In this document: positions 22,982 through 42,802 of the stretch, piece by piece
How the letters are laid out: each line of letters begins with the position of its first letter
Position numbering within the stretch: position 1 is the first letter of the stretch
Assembly (NCBI GenBank): GCA_963693365.1
Contig: CAVNZM010000008.1
Span: 4,650,001-4,714,000, forward strand
Length of the DNA stretch: 64,000 nt
Direction: 5' to 3'
From: Amoebidium appalachense
Lineage: Eukaryota; Ichthyosporea
Notes under the pieces: model-generated
Told to the model about the DNA's origin: nothing
Database searches by the model: none
Seen by the model: only the letters and a program-made list of their open reading frames with translations
Position numbers and translations under genes: made by a program

Positions 22982-23952
22982 GGAGAGGGTGGCAGGTAGA
23001 AATTAGAGACCGGCGCAACATCGAAGCCAAGACAGAAGAAAAAACGGCAAAAAGGAAAGCCGAACAGAATGAGAAAGAGTCCTATAGTCAGAACACACAT
23101 GGGCAAAGCCCATCATGGGAGGGCTACTACACCTCCATGTGACAAATGCTTTGCCTCTTTATGCATTGGCTCCTGCTTCAACAACAGTGGCAGTGGGGTC
23201 GGGGGCTGGGGCCTGTGTGAGAGGGGGGAGGGGGTGGGGGGGTTACCCGGAGACCCTGCCGATACCGGAGATGATACCACCACCCGGCACATCGTCGGGG
23301 TAGAGCTGGTAGCCGGCCATCTGGGAGAACTCGAGGAAGGGGGTGCTATGTACGTGTGTACGTGTGTACGTGTGTGTATGTGTTTGTGTGTGTGTGGGCA
23401 GGGGGGGGGAGGGGGAGAGGGGGGGAGGGGGGAAGAAGGAGGAGGGGGGGGGGGGGACAGGGGGTGGAAGAAGGGGTGGAGAAGAAAGAGGAATACGGAA
23501 TCCGAAAGTGCGAATCATCGAAGCTTGTGGGTTAGAATGTACATGCGGAGGTGTTGGTGGTGTATGTGTGTGTGTGTGTGTGTGTGTTGGGGGGGGGGGG
23601 GGGGGGGGGGAGGGGGGGGGAGGGGGGGAGGGGAGAAAGGGGAAAGGTTGGGTTGGGAAAGAAAGAGGGGGAAAGGTGTGTAAGGGGATCGTTTTCCCTT
23701 CGGAAAAAACCAATCAAACCATCCCCTCATCCCCTCCTTCCCGCCCACGCATACTAGGCCCCTATACCCTCTCTCACCCTCCCTTCATCCCCATATCAAA
23801 ATCAGTCAACTACCTGACATCAGGAATGTACTCACAAGAGCTACCCCCTCCCCCCCTACGAGGCAAAAAATGACAAGAAAAATACACATGTACACAGGCA
23901 AGTACGAGTTCACACACACGTGCAAGGAAACATTTCATATCTGCACATTCAT

Positions 23953-23983
<31 letters not shown>

Positions 23984-24152
23984 GTTCACCGCCCACACAA
24001 AAACACCTAACCATGACACACAACACACAACCCTCCCTCTCCCCCCCAGCCCCCCCCCCCCCCAAACACACAAACACTCCAATATGCCTGAGCTATCTGG
24101 ACACAGCACAGACACTCTCCACTCAACCTCACACACTTGGGCTTAATCAGAG

Positions 24153-24220
<68 letters not shown>

Positions 24221-25089
24221 ACTTGGGATCCAGCAGGGTGTTCACTCTGTCTCTGGGCAGCAGCTTGCCCCTCTTGACGTGCCTTTCAATGGCCTTGGGA
24301 CCACCACCTGCACACGTGGCCGACAAATATAAGTATATAAACGTATGAAATAAAAAAAAAAATAAAAACAAGAAAGTGCTGGTGCAATTCTGGGCTTTCA
24401 CAATTCTGGGCTTTCACAGCGCAGAATCCTAAGGGGGTGATCACGGGCTCACAATAGAACGAGTACATGCAGACATACACCGGAGGCCCCTGCCTTTCCG
24501 TCAAAAAAGAAAAGGCGGGGGGAGGGGGGGAAGGAGGGAGGGGGGCAGTGTCGGGAGAGGTGATGACTGTGATACCAAGTTGAAAATGAGGGGGGGGGGG
24601 GGGGGGGGGAAGGTGGGGTCGGAATGCGGAACACCGTGTGGGAAGGGGGGATAAAAAGTCTCGGAAACGAGGAAGGGGGAGATAGGGAAATGCAGAAAAG
24701 GGTAGAGAAGGAGAAGAAGGGTTCGGGCAGGCATACACGGGCAGGGGAGGGGGGGATTACCCTGCTTCACGGTTTCGACCTTGTTCCTCAGATCCTCAAC
24801 CAATGCCTGCATGCGCGAGTAGTTGTGCTGCACCCACCCATATATGGTTAGAATCGGTGCCACCCCAATGGCTTGTTTACCCAGTATGGTTATTGGCTCA
24901 TTTAGTAAACCCATTTATGATTAGAATAAGTGCAAACTCATTGGCTATGGGAGGCATTGTGGCTAAAAAACGGCAATACGAAAAGCCATGCATACATCGA
25001 TGCATTGGTGGGCTCTTCGACCGAGGAAATGGTGCCGATATAGAAGAGGTAGGGTTCAATTGTAGTGTTTGGGCATGTGTTCATGTTTT

Positions 25090-25145
<56 letters not shown>

Positions 25146-25594
25146 TGTCTCTGTGCGCGCGCGCGTGTGTGGTGGTGGTGGGGTGTATGTGTGGGGTGGC
25201 TGAGTGTCATACACAGTACAAGGTCCCCCCCTCCCCCCCCCCCCAACCACATGACAACTCGTAATGCCCATTGGCAATCACACACACCAAAAAATGTGCA
25301 TCATCAATACAGCCCGTCATCTGGTGAAGTAGGTGAACGTGAAGGGTGGGTGGGTGGGTGGGTTGGGGGGGGGGGGGGGGGGGGGAGGGGGTGGCAGTCA
25401 TTCACCAGCGGGAGGCAGAAGGCAAAGGAGGAGGGGGGGGGGGGGGGGGGGGGGGGGGAGGGGGGGGATGAAGAAAAGGGAGGAAGCTGGGGTGTGCACT
25501 TTTCATCAAAATACGGAGGTTGAGTCTAAATTTTAATGTGCCGTAGAGTACGAAGTACACAAGCACAACGGACAACACCTAGAAGGGGGGGGGT

Positions 25595-25626
<32 letters not shown>

Positions 25627-26191
25627 GGAATTGAGGTAGCCAATTATACCTTGTAGTCGTCGCTGCTATGGTCTACGCTGCTGGCAATGATACTGGCACG
25701 ATCCTCAACACTGCAGAGGGAGGGGGGGGGGGGGGAGGAGGTGGAGGGGGAGGAGGGGGAGGAGGGGAAAAGGGGGGGGGGGGGGGGGAGGGGGGGCAGG
25801 TTTGTAAAGGGTATGGTAGGAAGGATTAAGAGATGGGACGTTTGGGCTTGCGGGGTTGGGAGGGGGGGGAGGGGGGATGTGCAACCAGGGGTATGAGAAG
25901 AGGGGGTGTTAAATGACAAAGAGGTGAGCAGTGGAGATGCAGTGCAAAGGAAGGGACGTGTGGGGAGGGAGAGGGGAAATCTGTGTCTGTGTTTTGTGTA
26001 TGTTTCGTTTGGAAGGCGGCGGCGAAGGGGGGGGGGGGAGGGGGAGGGTAAGCAGGAACGCGGAGATTGAGCAGTTTTTTGTTGAAGGATTTAGATACAC
26101 GACATTTCGGAGTCCAAACGGAACACAGGGGGAGATACAGCGTTGAACACTGAAAACAAAGCACACAGGGAGTAGGCAACAAACGGGGTGA

Positions 26192-26228
<37 letters not shown>

Positions 26229-26806
26229 GGGGGGGGGGGGGGGGGAGGGTAGTTAGGGGGGGGGGGGGGGGAGGTGGGGAGGGGAAGGTAGGGTAGATGC
26301 AGGGCAAGAGAGGGGCCAATGCAGATGTATGCCTAGTAAGAGACCTCTGATAGCACAGCCGGAACACGAAACCAAGCTGGCCGAAGGTGGTAGTCGGGAA
26401 ACGATACTGCATAAGGAGGCACATATATAATGAAAATAAAGAGGAATGGAAGAACATCGGGCTGGGGGGGCGCGGGGGGGGGGGGGGGGGGGAGGGGGGT
26501 TGGGGGGAGGGCGGGGGGAGGGAGGGGGGGGAGGGAGGGATCCATAAAATGGAACCAGACCTTCTGAAAGAGGGGGGGGGGGGTGATAGAGCGGGCGAGG
26601 GAGGGGAGTGGGATCCATATAACAGAACCAAGGCATTCCAAGAAGAGGGGGGAGGGGGAGGGGGGGGGGGGGGGAGGGGGAGGGGGGCTATGCCTGTGGA
26701 GGTAACGGCGGAGTGCAGGGACGACCATGCCTGTCTGCTTCCTGGCAACGGCCCCAAGGGCAGCCGCCGCATGGCGCAGGCTAAGAGAGGACTGGATAGA
26801 GAGCAT
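14776..26806 (-). CDS. MCCC2: Methylcrotonoyl-CoA carboxylase beta subunit, 19 exons, ~579 aa
   Basis: Carboxyltransferase subunit that, with the biotin-carrying alpha subunit, carboxylates 3-methylcrotonyl-CoA in mitochondrial leucine breakdown. Exons (high to low): 26806-26694, 25710-25650, 24827-24761, 24307-24217, 23345-23247, 22720-22593, 22175-22063, 21676-21563, 20853-20789, 19967-19868, 19343-19248, 18710-18638, 18236-18160, 17726-17660, 16907-16864, 16575-16463, 15965-15851, 15363-15278, 14893-14776. All phases close, and 579 aa fits the family. Residues 1-37 are basic and Ser/Ala-rich, as in a mitochondrial presequence. Glycine-rich active-site loops are DSGGANLP (~188-195), TAGGAYMP (~233-240) and [10 protein letters not shown] (~458-467). 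The C-terminus ends [14 protein letters not shown]. Intron 1 needs a GC donor, and the exon 4 donor lies inside a (GT)n tract, so its exact position is uncertain. Confidence 0.93.
16735..16850 (+). repeat. G-rich/(GA)n tract in MCCC2 intron 15
   Basis: GGGGGA, a (GA)n run and two G-runs. Read on the gene's sense strand these are C-runs and (CT)n, that is, a pyrimidine-rich intron segment. Confidence 0.9.
20219..20332 (-). repeat. Poly-C-tailed intronic repeat, copy R5
   Basis: On the minus strand it reads GAGGATGGGCTCTGCTTAT..., TATCCGTTGTTCATGTG, TACTTCGTACT, then C-runs. It lies in MCCC2 intron 9 in sense orientation to the gene and is a good short-form example of the family. Confidence 0.8.
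21360..21515 (-). repeat. Poly-C-tailed intronic repeat, copy R6
   Basis: On the minus strand it contains GTTGAAACCTGGGT, GATGACTTGGGC, TAGATGGGCTTT, GATGCATACTTTT and GGTATCCGTCG in the family order. It lies in MCCC2 intron 8, sense orientation. Confidence 0.6.
22735..22783 (+). repeat. Long G homopolymer (~49 bp)
   Basis: One of the longest uninterrupted G-runs in the window, within MCCC2 intron 5 just upstream of exon 6. It reads as a C-run on the sense strand. Confidence 0.95.
25220..25595 (-). repeat. Degenerate and partial intronic-repeat copies R7/R8
   Basis: 25535-25590 on the minus strand carries the 3' block GTTGTCCGTTGTGC, GTACTTCGTACTCTA of the family. The region 25220-25330 has more diverged matches to the core. 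Both are in MCCC2 intron 2, sense orientation. Confidence 0.45.
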
Positions 26807-28421
26807 GATTGCGGTGACCCTGTGAGGGTGTGTGCCTGTGTATTTGTGAGTGTGTGTAGGTGTGCACACACGTGTGTGTGTGGGTGTGTGCTCGCAATTT
26901 TCGTGTGTTTGCAGTCCGCGTTGTGTTTTGGCATGTAGGTGTGTGTATGGATGTGTTCACGTGGGTATGTGGGGTCGTGAGGAGAAGGCCTCCTTTTCCT
27001 TCTTTGAAGGGAATGGGGGGATGGGGGGAAAAGGGGGGGGGGGCCTCTTTCTGCTGAGGTGATCCAACACCATAAGGCAGCAGGAAAGGAGGAAGGGGCG
27101 AAAGAGTAAGGTCAAGGCAAGGGAAAAGAAGGGAAGGGAGGGGGAGGAGAGGGGGGGGTAGGGGGAGTATGGCTACCTTCGTGAGTATGCGTGTGAAATA
27201 GCAGGCGCCAAAAAGTGTGGGTTGAGTAGATGGAAGTCACCATTAAAGCAAGTCTAAAGTTTGGATAGGCGACAGAAATTGGGGGAGGAGGAAAAAGGAA
27301 ACTGAAAAAAGGAAACTTCCTTCACTATATGCCGTCGGATACCATAACAGTCGTCTCTGCCGAGCAAAAAAAATCACCACAGTTTGGTCTAGTTTCAAGC
27401 TGTGATGAGCACATAAACACGTTGAAGTTCCCAGACCCACACAAGAACACAGGCAAACACAGGTAGCAAAAACCAAGTTTCAATATAGACGCAAAGAAGC
27501 GGCACTTGGTCCGAGCCAGTTAACACTTAAATGGCACACATAGCCAGAAGAGCATCAATTGTCCAAAGGCAGCCGAACAGACCCCCTGCAACCAACCCAT
27601 CCACAATGCACCTCCTCCCTCTCTCGCGTATAGTGCCATTAGGCGCCTGGTGTGTCTCGACCAGAATCTCGTACGATGAATAAACTCGCAAGCTATGTCT
27701 CACCTTCATGGGCAGCTTATGTGTTGTTACTACCAACTCTATATAGCTTGACGAAAAATGACAGACCCTTGCAGCGAATACAGAAGATATAACGGACTCC
27801 GTGAGTGTGCGAGTGCCGTTTATGTGTGTGCGTGTGCGTGTGTGTGTTCAGTGTCACGAAGGTCTAAAAAAAATAAACGATCTTCATTTTCCCGGCGGCC
27901 TGCGCAATGCAGGCGACTGGGTGGCTCATGCGGGATAACGAAAACCGGAAATTGTGAAACATGAAAAAGACCCGGCGGGGCTGCAAACGAGAGTTTCGAA
28001 TTTGCACCCTTGCTCAGGGCTGAATTTGCACATATAGCATTAATCAACCATAAAAACCACCAAGCTATATATTATAATGGAAATAGAACTATTTCCATGT
28101 ACGTTGACAACTATTCTTACAAACCCATTATCAGACTGTGTATGGAGAGGCTAGCACCAAATGCTTTGAGCCCCATGTTTTGAAATTGTCATAATAAACG
28201 GCCTATTCTAAATTTCCCCGTATTTCCCATACCGACGCCCCTCTCGTATTTGATTGGCCGATAGCAAACCGTGCCGCCGCGATTTTTTCGTCTACGATTT
28301 GATTGGTGGGCTCGTCACCAACCCGCTAGGCACTGGTCGGTCGACACATGCGTGGGTGTTCGTTGTCCAGGAAGAGACTCGAGAGAGCACTCGAGAGAGC
28401 AAGAGACTCGAGAGAGCCTGA

Positions 28422-28424
<3 letters not shown>
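26807..28424. other. Intergenic, MCCC2 5' flank and unique sequence
   Basis: It holds TG-rich sequence (26825-26960), purine-rich sequence (27060-27170), then ordinary sequence. Two ATTGG motifs occur near 28253 and 28298. A 60-codon ATG frame on the minus strand (27709-27527) is open but unsupported. No gene is recognised. Confidence 0.5.

Positions 28425-28517
<93 letters not shown>
28425..28517 (+). repeat. (GA)n array
   Basis: An almost uninterrupted (GA)n run followed by a G-run to about 28551. Confidence 0.95.
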
Positions 28518-28519
<2 letters not shown>

Positions 28520-28655
28520 CTGGGGGGAAGGGGGGGGGGGGGGGGGGGGGGGATATTCATATAGTATGTATGTGTGTGTGCGTACCGTGCGTTGAGCCCA
28601 CAAACAGTGCGTGTGCGCGTGCATGCATGCTGTTTATTGCTAATCCTGGTGGCCC

Positions 28656-28765
28656 AGAAAAAAAATTGGAACTCAAGGCATATTTTTGCATGTCAACCTT
28701 GCCCAGGGGCCATGCTAGTCCTCTCTGCTTCGTCCCAATTTTAGTTGATGAGTGAATACAACGCA
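28656..28765 (-). ncRNA. U6-like spliceosomal snRNA (possibly diverged or pseudogene)
   Basis: On the minus strand the order of elements matches U6. AACTAAAATTGG is followed by a GCAGAGA box, then CTAGCATGGCCCCTG (containing the AGC triad and the 5' side of the internal stem-loop), GCAAGG, GACATGCA, GTTCC and a terminal run of eight T. The canonical box is ACAGAGA, so its first base differs here, and several flanking positions also differ. The usual 5' stem-loop is weak. It is either a divergent U6 or a retroposed or decayed copy. U6 forms the spliceosome's catalytic core, so a functional copy would need its box confirmed. Confidence 0.55.
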
Positions 28766-28799
28766 GGTCACTAAAACCTTCACAATTTTACGTTTTCCA

Positions 28800-28992
28800 C
28801 CAAAGCACGAATTTGGATGCGCACAAACGAGAAGAAGTGCTTGCTCTGTTTGGTGGTCCTATATGTTCAGACTCGGCAAAAGAATTGTCGGCTGCGATGT
28901 GCCACCTAGCGTCTTCTAAAATATGGCCCTAAGCCCACGGAAAGCAGGCTCTTCTATGCCTTCTGATGTTGTTTTCTCGCGAATCACCCCCA

Positions 28993-29024
<32 letters not shown>

Positions 29025-29360
29025 CCCCCTTCCCCAAACCCCCCCGCGATTGCCGCCCCCCCCCCTCCCCCCCCCCCCCTCCCTCTCCCTCTCTCTCTGC
29101 GCCTTGCCCCGCCCCCAACCCCCTTCTTCCCTATAATGATTGAGTGGGTGGGTGGGTGGGTGCCACTGGGTGGGGTGGTGGGGGGGGGAAAGGAGGGTGG
29201 TGGAAGGGAGGGGATTCGATTATTGCGGGCGCAGTGCGGAGCGCTAACTCACCTGAGTCCCCCCCCCCCCCCCCCCCCCTCCCCTTCTCCCGGGAGGTAA
29301 CTGGGTCGAAACCGACCCGGATGACATTTTACCCCCTCCCCCTCCGATCCCCCTCCCCCC
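28800..29360. other. Intergenic with C-runs
   Basis: C-runs at about 28995-29022 and 29057-29079, short CT repeats and GT/G patches. No exon seen. Confidence 0.6.
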
Positions 29361-29364
29361 AACC

Positions 29365-29475
29365 CCTGGCTTAGATAATGTGGATGGGCTCTGCTTCTTT
29401 TGCATTACTCTTTGTGCAGGTTGGCACCCTCATATACGTCGTCCGTTAAGAACGTGTTCTTCGTATTCTTACCCC
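29365..29475 (+). repeat. Poly-C-tailed repeat, copy R9 (intergenic)
   Basis: Contains GGATGGGCTCTGCTT, TTTTGCATTACTCTT, CGTCCGTTAAGAACGTG and TTCTTCGTATTCTTA, followed by C-runs. One of the clear copies outside a predicted gene. Confidence 0.65.
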
Positions 29476-29639
29476 CCCACTCCCCCCCCCCCCCCCCCCC
29501 CCCCCCCCCTTTCCCCCCCTTTCTCCCTTCCTCTCGAGATCTCTCTTTCTCTCCCCCCTCCATCTCCCCTCCTTTGGAATTGGTTCTGTGGGGGGATTGG
29601 CGGGACGGGGGGACGGGGGGGGGGGAGGGGGGGAGGGGG

Positions 29640-29786
29640 AGAAGGGGTTAGAATACGTTTCAAAGTACGAAGTAATACACACGGTGAGAGAGGGGGGAGG
29701 CCGGGTGGGAGCTCGAGGAAGGGAGGGGAGCCTCAAGGGAGGAATGAGAGGCCCGAAGGGGGGAGTTTTTTTTTTTATTTTTTTTT

Positions 29787-29817
<31 letters not shown>

Positions 29818-30445
29818 GGGGGGTTGGTTGGTGGGGAAGGGGGGTTGTTTCACTTATTTGTAGGTGTTTTATTATGAATGGCCCACAACGCGTTTCTAAT
29901 AGGGCAGCTTAAGGTCCAAGGCACTTCATTGCAAATACAAGAAGACAGCGGCTAGCGTCAACTAGCACACCTCAAAACTTAAATCTTTTGTCAAGACACA
30001 TGCTCAGGATGCTCATACAGGCCATAAACATACAAAAACGTGGGGGGGCCCGCGGGGGGGGGGGGGGGGGGGGGGGGAGGGGGGGGGGGGGGGTTAGGTT
30101 CCAGAGTAATAGTAATACACAGTGAGAGGGGGAGGTGGTGGGAGCTCGAGGAAGGGGGGGGGGGGGGGGGGGGGGAGGGGGGAGTCTCAGGGGGGGAAGG
30201 AGAGGCCCGAAGGGGGGAGGTTCCTTTTTTCTTTTTTTTTTTGGTGGGGAGGCCGAGGGGTTGATTCACTCATATGTAGGTGTTTTATTTTGAATGGCCC
30301 ACAACACATTTCTAATAGGGCAGGAAGGCCCAAGGCGCTACATTGAAATGTATACAAGAAGACAGCAGCTAGCGTCAACTAGCACACCTCAAAACCTTAA
30401 ATCGTTTGTCAACACGCATGCGTAGAGCGCTAATACAGGCCTTAA
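29640..30445 (+). repeat. Diverged tandem duplication, ~430-bp unit
   Basis: Unit 1 (about 29640-30040) and unit 2 (about 30090-30445) share, in order, AGTAATACACA, GGGAGCTCGAGGAAGG, GAGAGGCCCGAAGGGGGGAG, a T-run, TAGGTGTTTTATT, GAATGGCCCACAAC, TTTCTAATAGGGCAG, GCTAGCGTCAACTAGCACAC and ATACAGGCC. Homopolymer lengths differ most. No coding potential is visible. Confidence 0.85.
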
Positions 30446-30938
30446 ACATACCAGAACAAAAACGATCCATTCATTCTTTTATAAAAACCGCAAAGCACCA
30501 GCATGCATATGAACGATCAACTCAGAGGACTGCGATATTGCCGGAATTCGAAATGTGTCATCTCAAAATTAATATGGGTGGAAGTCCTCATGTTTACAAG
30601 AATTTCCAATACAAAACAACCCCAATATTCTAGAGATGGTGGTAGTCAAGTAATACTTCTGTGGCCAACAATTTTTTCGTATGTGTGTGTCTGTCTGTGT
30701 AAGGGTGCGTGTTACCACAATGAGCATGTCACTACTGCGCTGACTGACTCAAGATGATGTTTCTGTCAGTTTGTTCACTAAACTATAACGGTGCTTGTCA
30801 AATTTGGTTGGACTGAGTGCGCACATCATAACTTATGTGGGTGTAAACTATGTGTGCGGCAGAGAGCTGTGCCATCTGCAGTGCCTGCGGGTAGCAACTG
30901 GGACGAAGACATAACTGAAATTGGATTTTCAGCACTGC

Positions 30939-33401
<2,463 letters not shown>

Positions 33402-33617
33402 GTTCGCTTTTCTCGTTTGAAATCCCCGTGCTTGGAAAAAAGGGTGTGCAATGGCGATTCCACCGGAAGACTCGAAGCTTGGTTGGAATAGAACACTCGA
33501 CTCCGCAGGGGTTCAGGCGTGCCCTGCGAGTGTGAAACCCAATTAGGCGTGCGATGCATAACAAAAACCAGTGCGGGCGGGAGATTTACCTCCTATAGCG
33601 GATCCAGATAAACAGCA

Positions 33618-33656
<39 letters not shown>

Positions 33657-33753
33657 CTGGCAGGCAGGCAGGCAGGCAGGCAGGGAGGGAGGAAGAGGCA
33701 GCAGGTATCAAAACAACCTTCGACTATCCACCAGCCCAGAAGACCATTCATAG

Positions 33754-33793
<40 letters not shown>

Positions 33794-35017
33794 CGATTCT
33801 CAGCCCCCCATCATGTGCACCACCCTTTTTACACCCCCGTCTATACCCTTCCTTCTCTAACCTCGCCTCCGCCCCCATTTTCCCTCTACCACCATCTCCT
33901 TCTGCCCCCCGCTTATCCCCCGCCCTCCAGTAAACAACCCCCCCCCCCCCCCCCCCCCTCTTTCTACCTCCCAAATACACACACACAAACACCAAGAACC
34001 CAACTTTCTCCCTCTCAACCTCTCAAACCACCCTCCCTCCCCCCTCCCCCCTTCGCCCCCTCCTCCCCCCCCCCCCCCCCTCCCCCCCCCCCCCCCCCAA
34101 AAAAAAATAAATAAATAATAAATAAAAAATAAATAAAAAAAACAGTTGCCACCACGCTTGTTTCATCACTTCCACGTCTCCACCATTTATCTCCGACTAA
34201 CGCTTCCGCCGCTTGAGCGTGAGGAGATGAGGTCCCAGCATGTGTACCGATAAGACCAAAATACATGCTTGAATAAATACGAATAAAAATTACACGAATG
34301 GAGTCATTGAATGGTTGGATTGAAATGTCCTTCCATGTGCAACGATGAGTGAGGAAAGATTCTTCACCAGAGTAACCGTTTTTTTGCTATTAATATGCTT
34401 GGCCGAGAAAAAAGATTGAATAAACGCTAACATGTGGCTGTTGTTATACCGTATGAGGAAGGCTCCATAAATGCTGCTTCGAAACCATAGCCTCGCGACC
34501 GGAGCCGACTCAGCCGAGCCAGAAATCTTTCTTTCAGTGTAACGTGTTGTATCTTTTCAGGCTGCACTGCGCGGATCATCAGTGGCTTTCAGGTGGACTC
34601 GAGCTCTTGCAGCAGAGTCTTGCTTCTGTCGACGGTAAATTGCACCGCCTCAAACATTTTATGTCAAACACCAATGGAATTGTCAGGAACAAAACTTTTT
34701 AACCAATCACTGTTTTGGCGCGCTTTTATTTGCGTTTTTGCTATTTATGGAAGGAGCGGCTCACTTTGACGCACAGCGCGTGTGACAAGGCCGAGGTGAC
34801 CCTACCGGCCGCTGACACGCAGTCATTAGTTGTTGCGCTACAATAGCAAACTAGGCTACCGGTATACCGCTGTGTATACTGGCAGATGTGCACATATACA
34901 GAACTGCGAACCTGCATCACCACACTGCTCTTAAGTAACCTGCAAAATTTCACCACTTTCACACCTCTCGTTACCCCCCGTTTTTCGGCTTAGCCAGGGG
35001 CCAATCGATACATCAAA
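33402..35017. promoter_or_regulatory. Divergent intergenic region with (GGCA)n, C-runs and CCAAT/E2F-like motifs
   Basis: This lies between the minus-strand gene starting at 33401 and the plus-strand gene starting at 35018. It holds a (GGCA)n array at about 33619-33684, C-runs near 33757-33790, 33940-33958 and 34066-34098, then unique sequence. An AACCAATCAC motif followed by TTTTGGCGCGC (about 34683-34720) is a CCAAT box next to an E2F-like sequence, some 300 bp before the TPR/ankyrin ATG. Confidence 0.45.
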
Positions 35018-40344
<5,327 letters not shown>

Positions 40345-41008
40345 TTGGTGGGTCTCAATCGATCGGCACGATCTCAGGATGTGATTGGTGGATTTCGATT
40401 AATCGGCACGGATCGGAGAATTCCGGCTACCGGCACGGTGTGGTGATCATCCTGTGCACGTCGGGGTGCTACGTGTTTTAGATGGTTTCTTCCCGGTATC
40501 TTGATAATTTAAACCTAGCACGTGGTGTACTTGTACGTGGCTGCAAGAGTGGGTGTGCATATGTGCTGTGTGGCTATGTGGCTATGCGTGTGAATGTGTG
40601 TGTGTGTGTGTGAGTGAGAGAGAGGGAGAGAGAGTGTGTGTGTTTGTGTGTGTGTGTGTGTGCATGTGTGTGTGAGTGTGTGTGCGCGTGCTGCGCGTGC
40701 GTGTGTGTTTGTACGTCGTGTAGGTGTGTGTCTGTGTGCGTGCATGTGTGTAATGCATAATTGGGTGGCTTATAACGGCGTGACTTTCACATGACGTTAA
40801 CATAAAAGTCGGCTAAAACGATTGTCTTTGCCTACACATGGTTTGGTTCTTTTTTTTTTTGTACGATATTTCCTGGATCTTGGAGAAATGCCATTATCCA
40901 TGGTGCCGATAAATTAGAGCTGGGGTTTTCCTGCCCTTCTTCTCATTTCTTTCGTTCTCTCTCTCTCTCACTCTCTCTCTCTCTTTTGTGTGTGTGTGTG
41001 GGGGGGGT

Positions 41009-41048
<40 letters not shown>

Positions 41049-41558
41049 AAAAAATCTACTTGTGGATGCATTTTGTGTTGTATTCTATGTCTGTTCGAAC
41101 AAATAATTGTTTTTTTATATGGTATAAGGCATCTCAAAGGTTTCAATGCATGACATTTAACGATGACTTATTAGATTCAGTGTATGAAGAATCCAGTGGT
41201 GAAATATGACCATTATGCATATGTTTTGTTATCAGTGCAGCACTTCTACCTTAATTAGGATAATCGAATCGAACCTGTAGACAGTGTCCACAGCAATAAA
41301 TAGTGTGTAAACCTCTGGTGTATAATCGGTGGGCAAAACCCCCTTCTAGCCTTTAAGTGCTCCTACCTGACGCGTAGGGAACAAATCCTAACAACACAAA
41401 TGTTTATGCTAGAGATGTAACATAAATAAAATTTATAAAATCTAACCAAAAAAAAAGCTTATCCGGCAGAAGCTGTGCAAACGGCATGTTTGGTCATGCT
41501 CCCCGGGCTAGCCCCCTCTCCCCCCCCCCCCCCCCCCCCCCCCAACACACACACACCC

Positions 41559-41594
<36 letters not shown>

Positions 41595-41606
41595 AACCGG
41601 ACACAA

Positions 41607-41637
<31 letters not shown>

Positions 41638-41824
41638 CACACACGTTTCGAGCCAACATAACATAAAAACAACAACAACAGTAAAATAGAATCACAAAGT
41701 ATACACTTTTTGGTATTTATTTTTCTGTGTCTAACTTCAGAGGCTGACCCAAACCAATAATTATCATTGAGGGTTGCAAAACGATAAAACAAAAGGAGTG
41801 TGGTGCACGATGGTACGTGCTAGA

Positions 41825-41866
<42 letters not shown>

Positions 41867-42023
41867 GGGGGGTGAGTGCATGTCTCCGAAGGTGTGGTGG
41901 TGGTGGTGGTGTTGCTTTGTACACGTGTGTGTGGGGGGGGGAGGGGAGAGGGAGGGGGGGGGGGGAGGGGGGGGAGGTGGGAGGTGTGTGGGTGTGTGCG
42001 GGGGGCTGAGAGGGGGAGGGGGA

Positions 42024-42054
<31 letters not shown>

Positions 42055-42319
42055 AGGCGGGGGGGATAGGATTCATGCACTTGAGGATGGTAAACATTGA
42101 TATCATGATGATCAGTACACGGTATCAGACGCAAATCGGATATATCTCAGTAGATCCATTTGACCGGGGGGGACCAATTATCCACATGGCCAGGGAGAGG
42201 GGCGGGCGAAGGCGCACAGCAAAAAAAAATAACTAAAGCCTTATTCCCAGGCAGCGGGAAGGCTAGTCCAAAAAAATTACAGGAAGGTGAATTCAGAGTT
42301 TATTTGATATTAATTTCGT
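40345..42319. other. Convergent intergenic region
   Basis: This lies between the TPR/ankyrin stop (+) and the MoaE stop (-). A ~38-bp direct repeat begins at the stop codon itself (GATGTGATTGGTGG at 40339 and 40378). Further along are TG-rich sequence (40551-40750), CT units, G-runs at 40999-41046, an A-run at 41560-41593 with (CA)n, and G-runs at 41826-41865 and about 42030-42053. No exon is supported. Confidence 0.6.
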
Positions 42320-42439
42320 TTAATGCAGTGTCCCGTGGCGTGCACAGGCCTCGCAGTTTTCCTTCCACAAGTACTCCTCCCCCTCGTACCATTCTTTCTT
42401 CCACACAGGCACTCTTTCCTTGACTGCGTCAATGGCATA

Positions 42440-42486
<47 letters not shown>

Positions 42487-42770
42487 TGTGTGTGTGTGTA
42501 TGTGTGTGCGCGCACGTGCATGTGTGTTCACGCTTTCGTGTGTGCCCGCATGTATGCGTGAGCATGCGTGTAGATACGTGTTTGTGGGGCACCTATGTTA
42601 GCCATTCTCTGCATCCACGTGCTCTTAAGAATTGTGATGTCAAAGAGTGTAAGAATGCCCATTATGACGTGCTATGATTAATGGCTGTATGCAAATTGGC
42701 CCTCGAATATGTGTGTGAATGTGGTTGAGCAAACAGGTGTTTCTTCATACACGTGCGTACCCATCAGGCA

Positions 42771-42802
<32 letters not shown>

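Noticed and set aside
27527-27709. 60-codon ATG frame on the minus strand with a hydrophobic C-terminus
   Set aside because: No splice, promoter or similarity evidence; this length is expected by chance.
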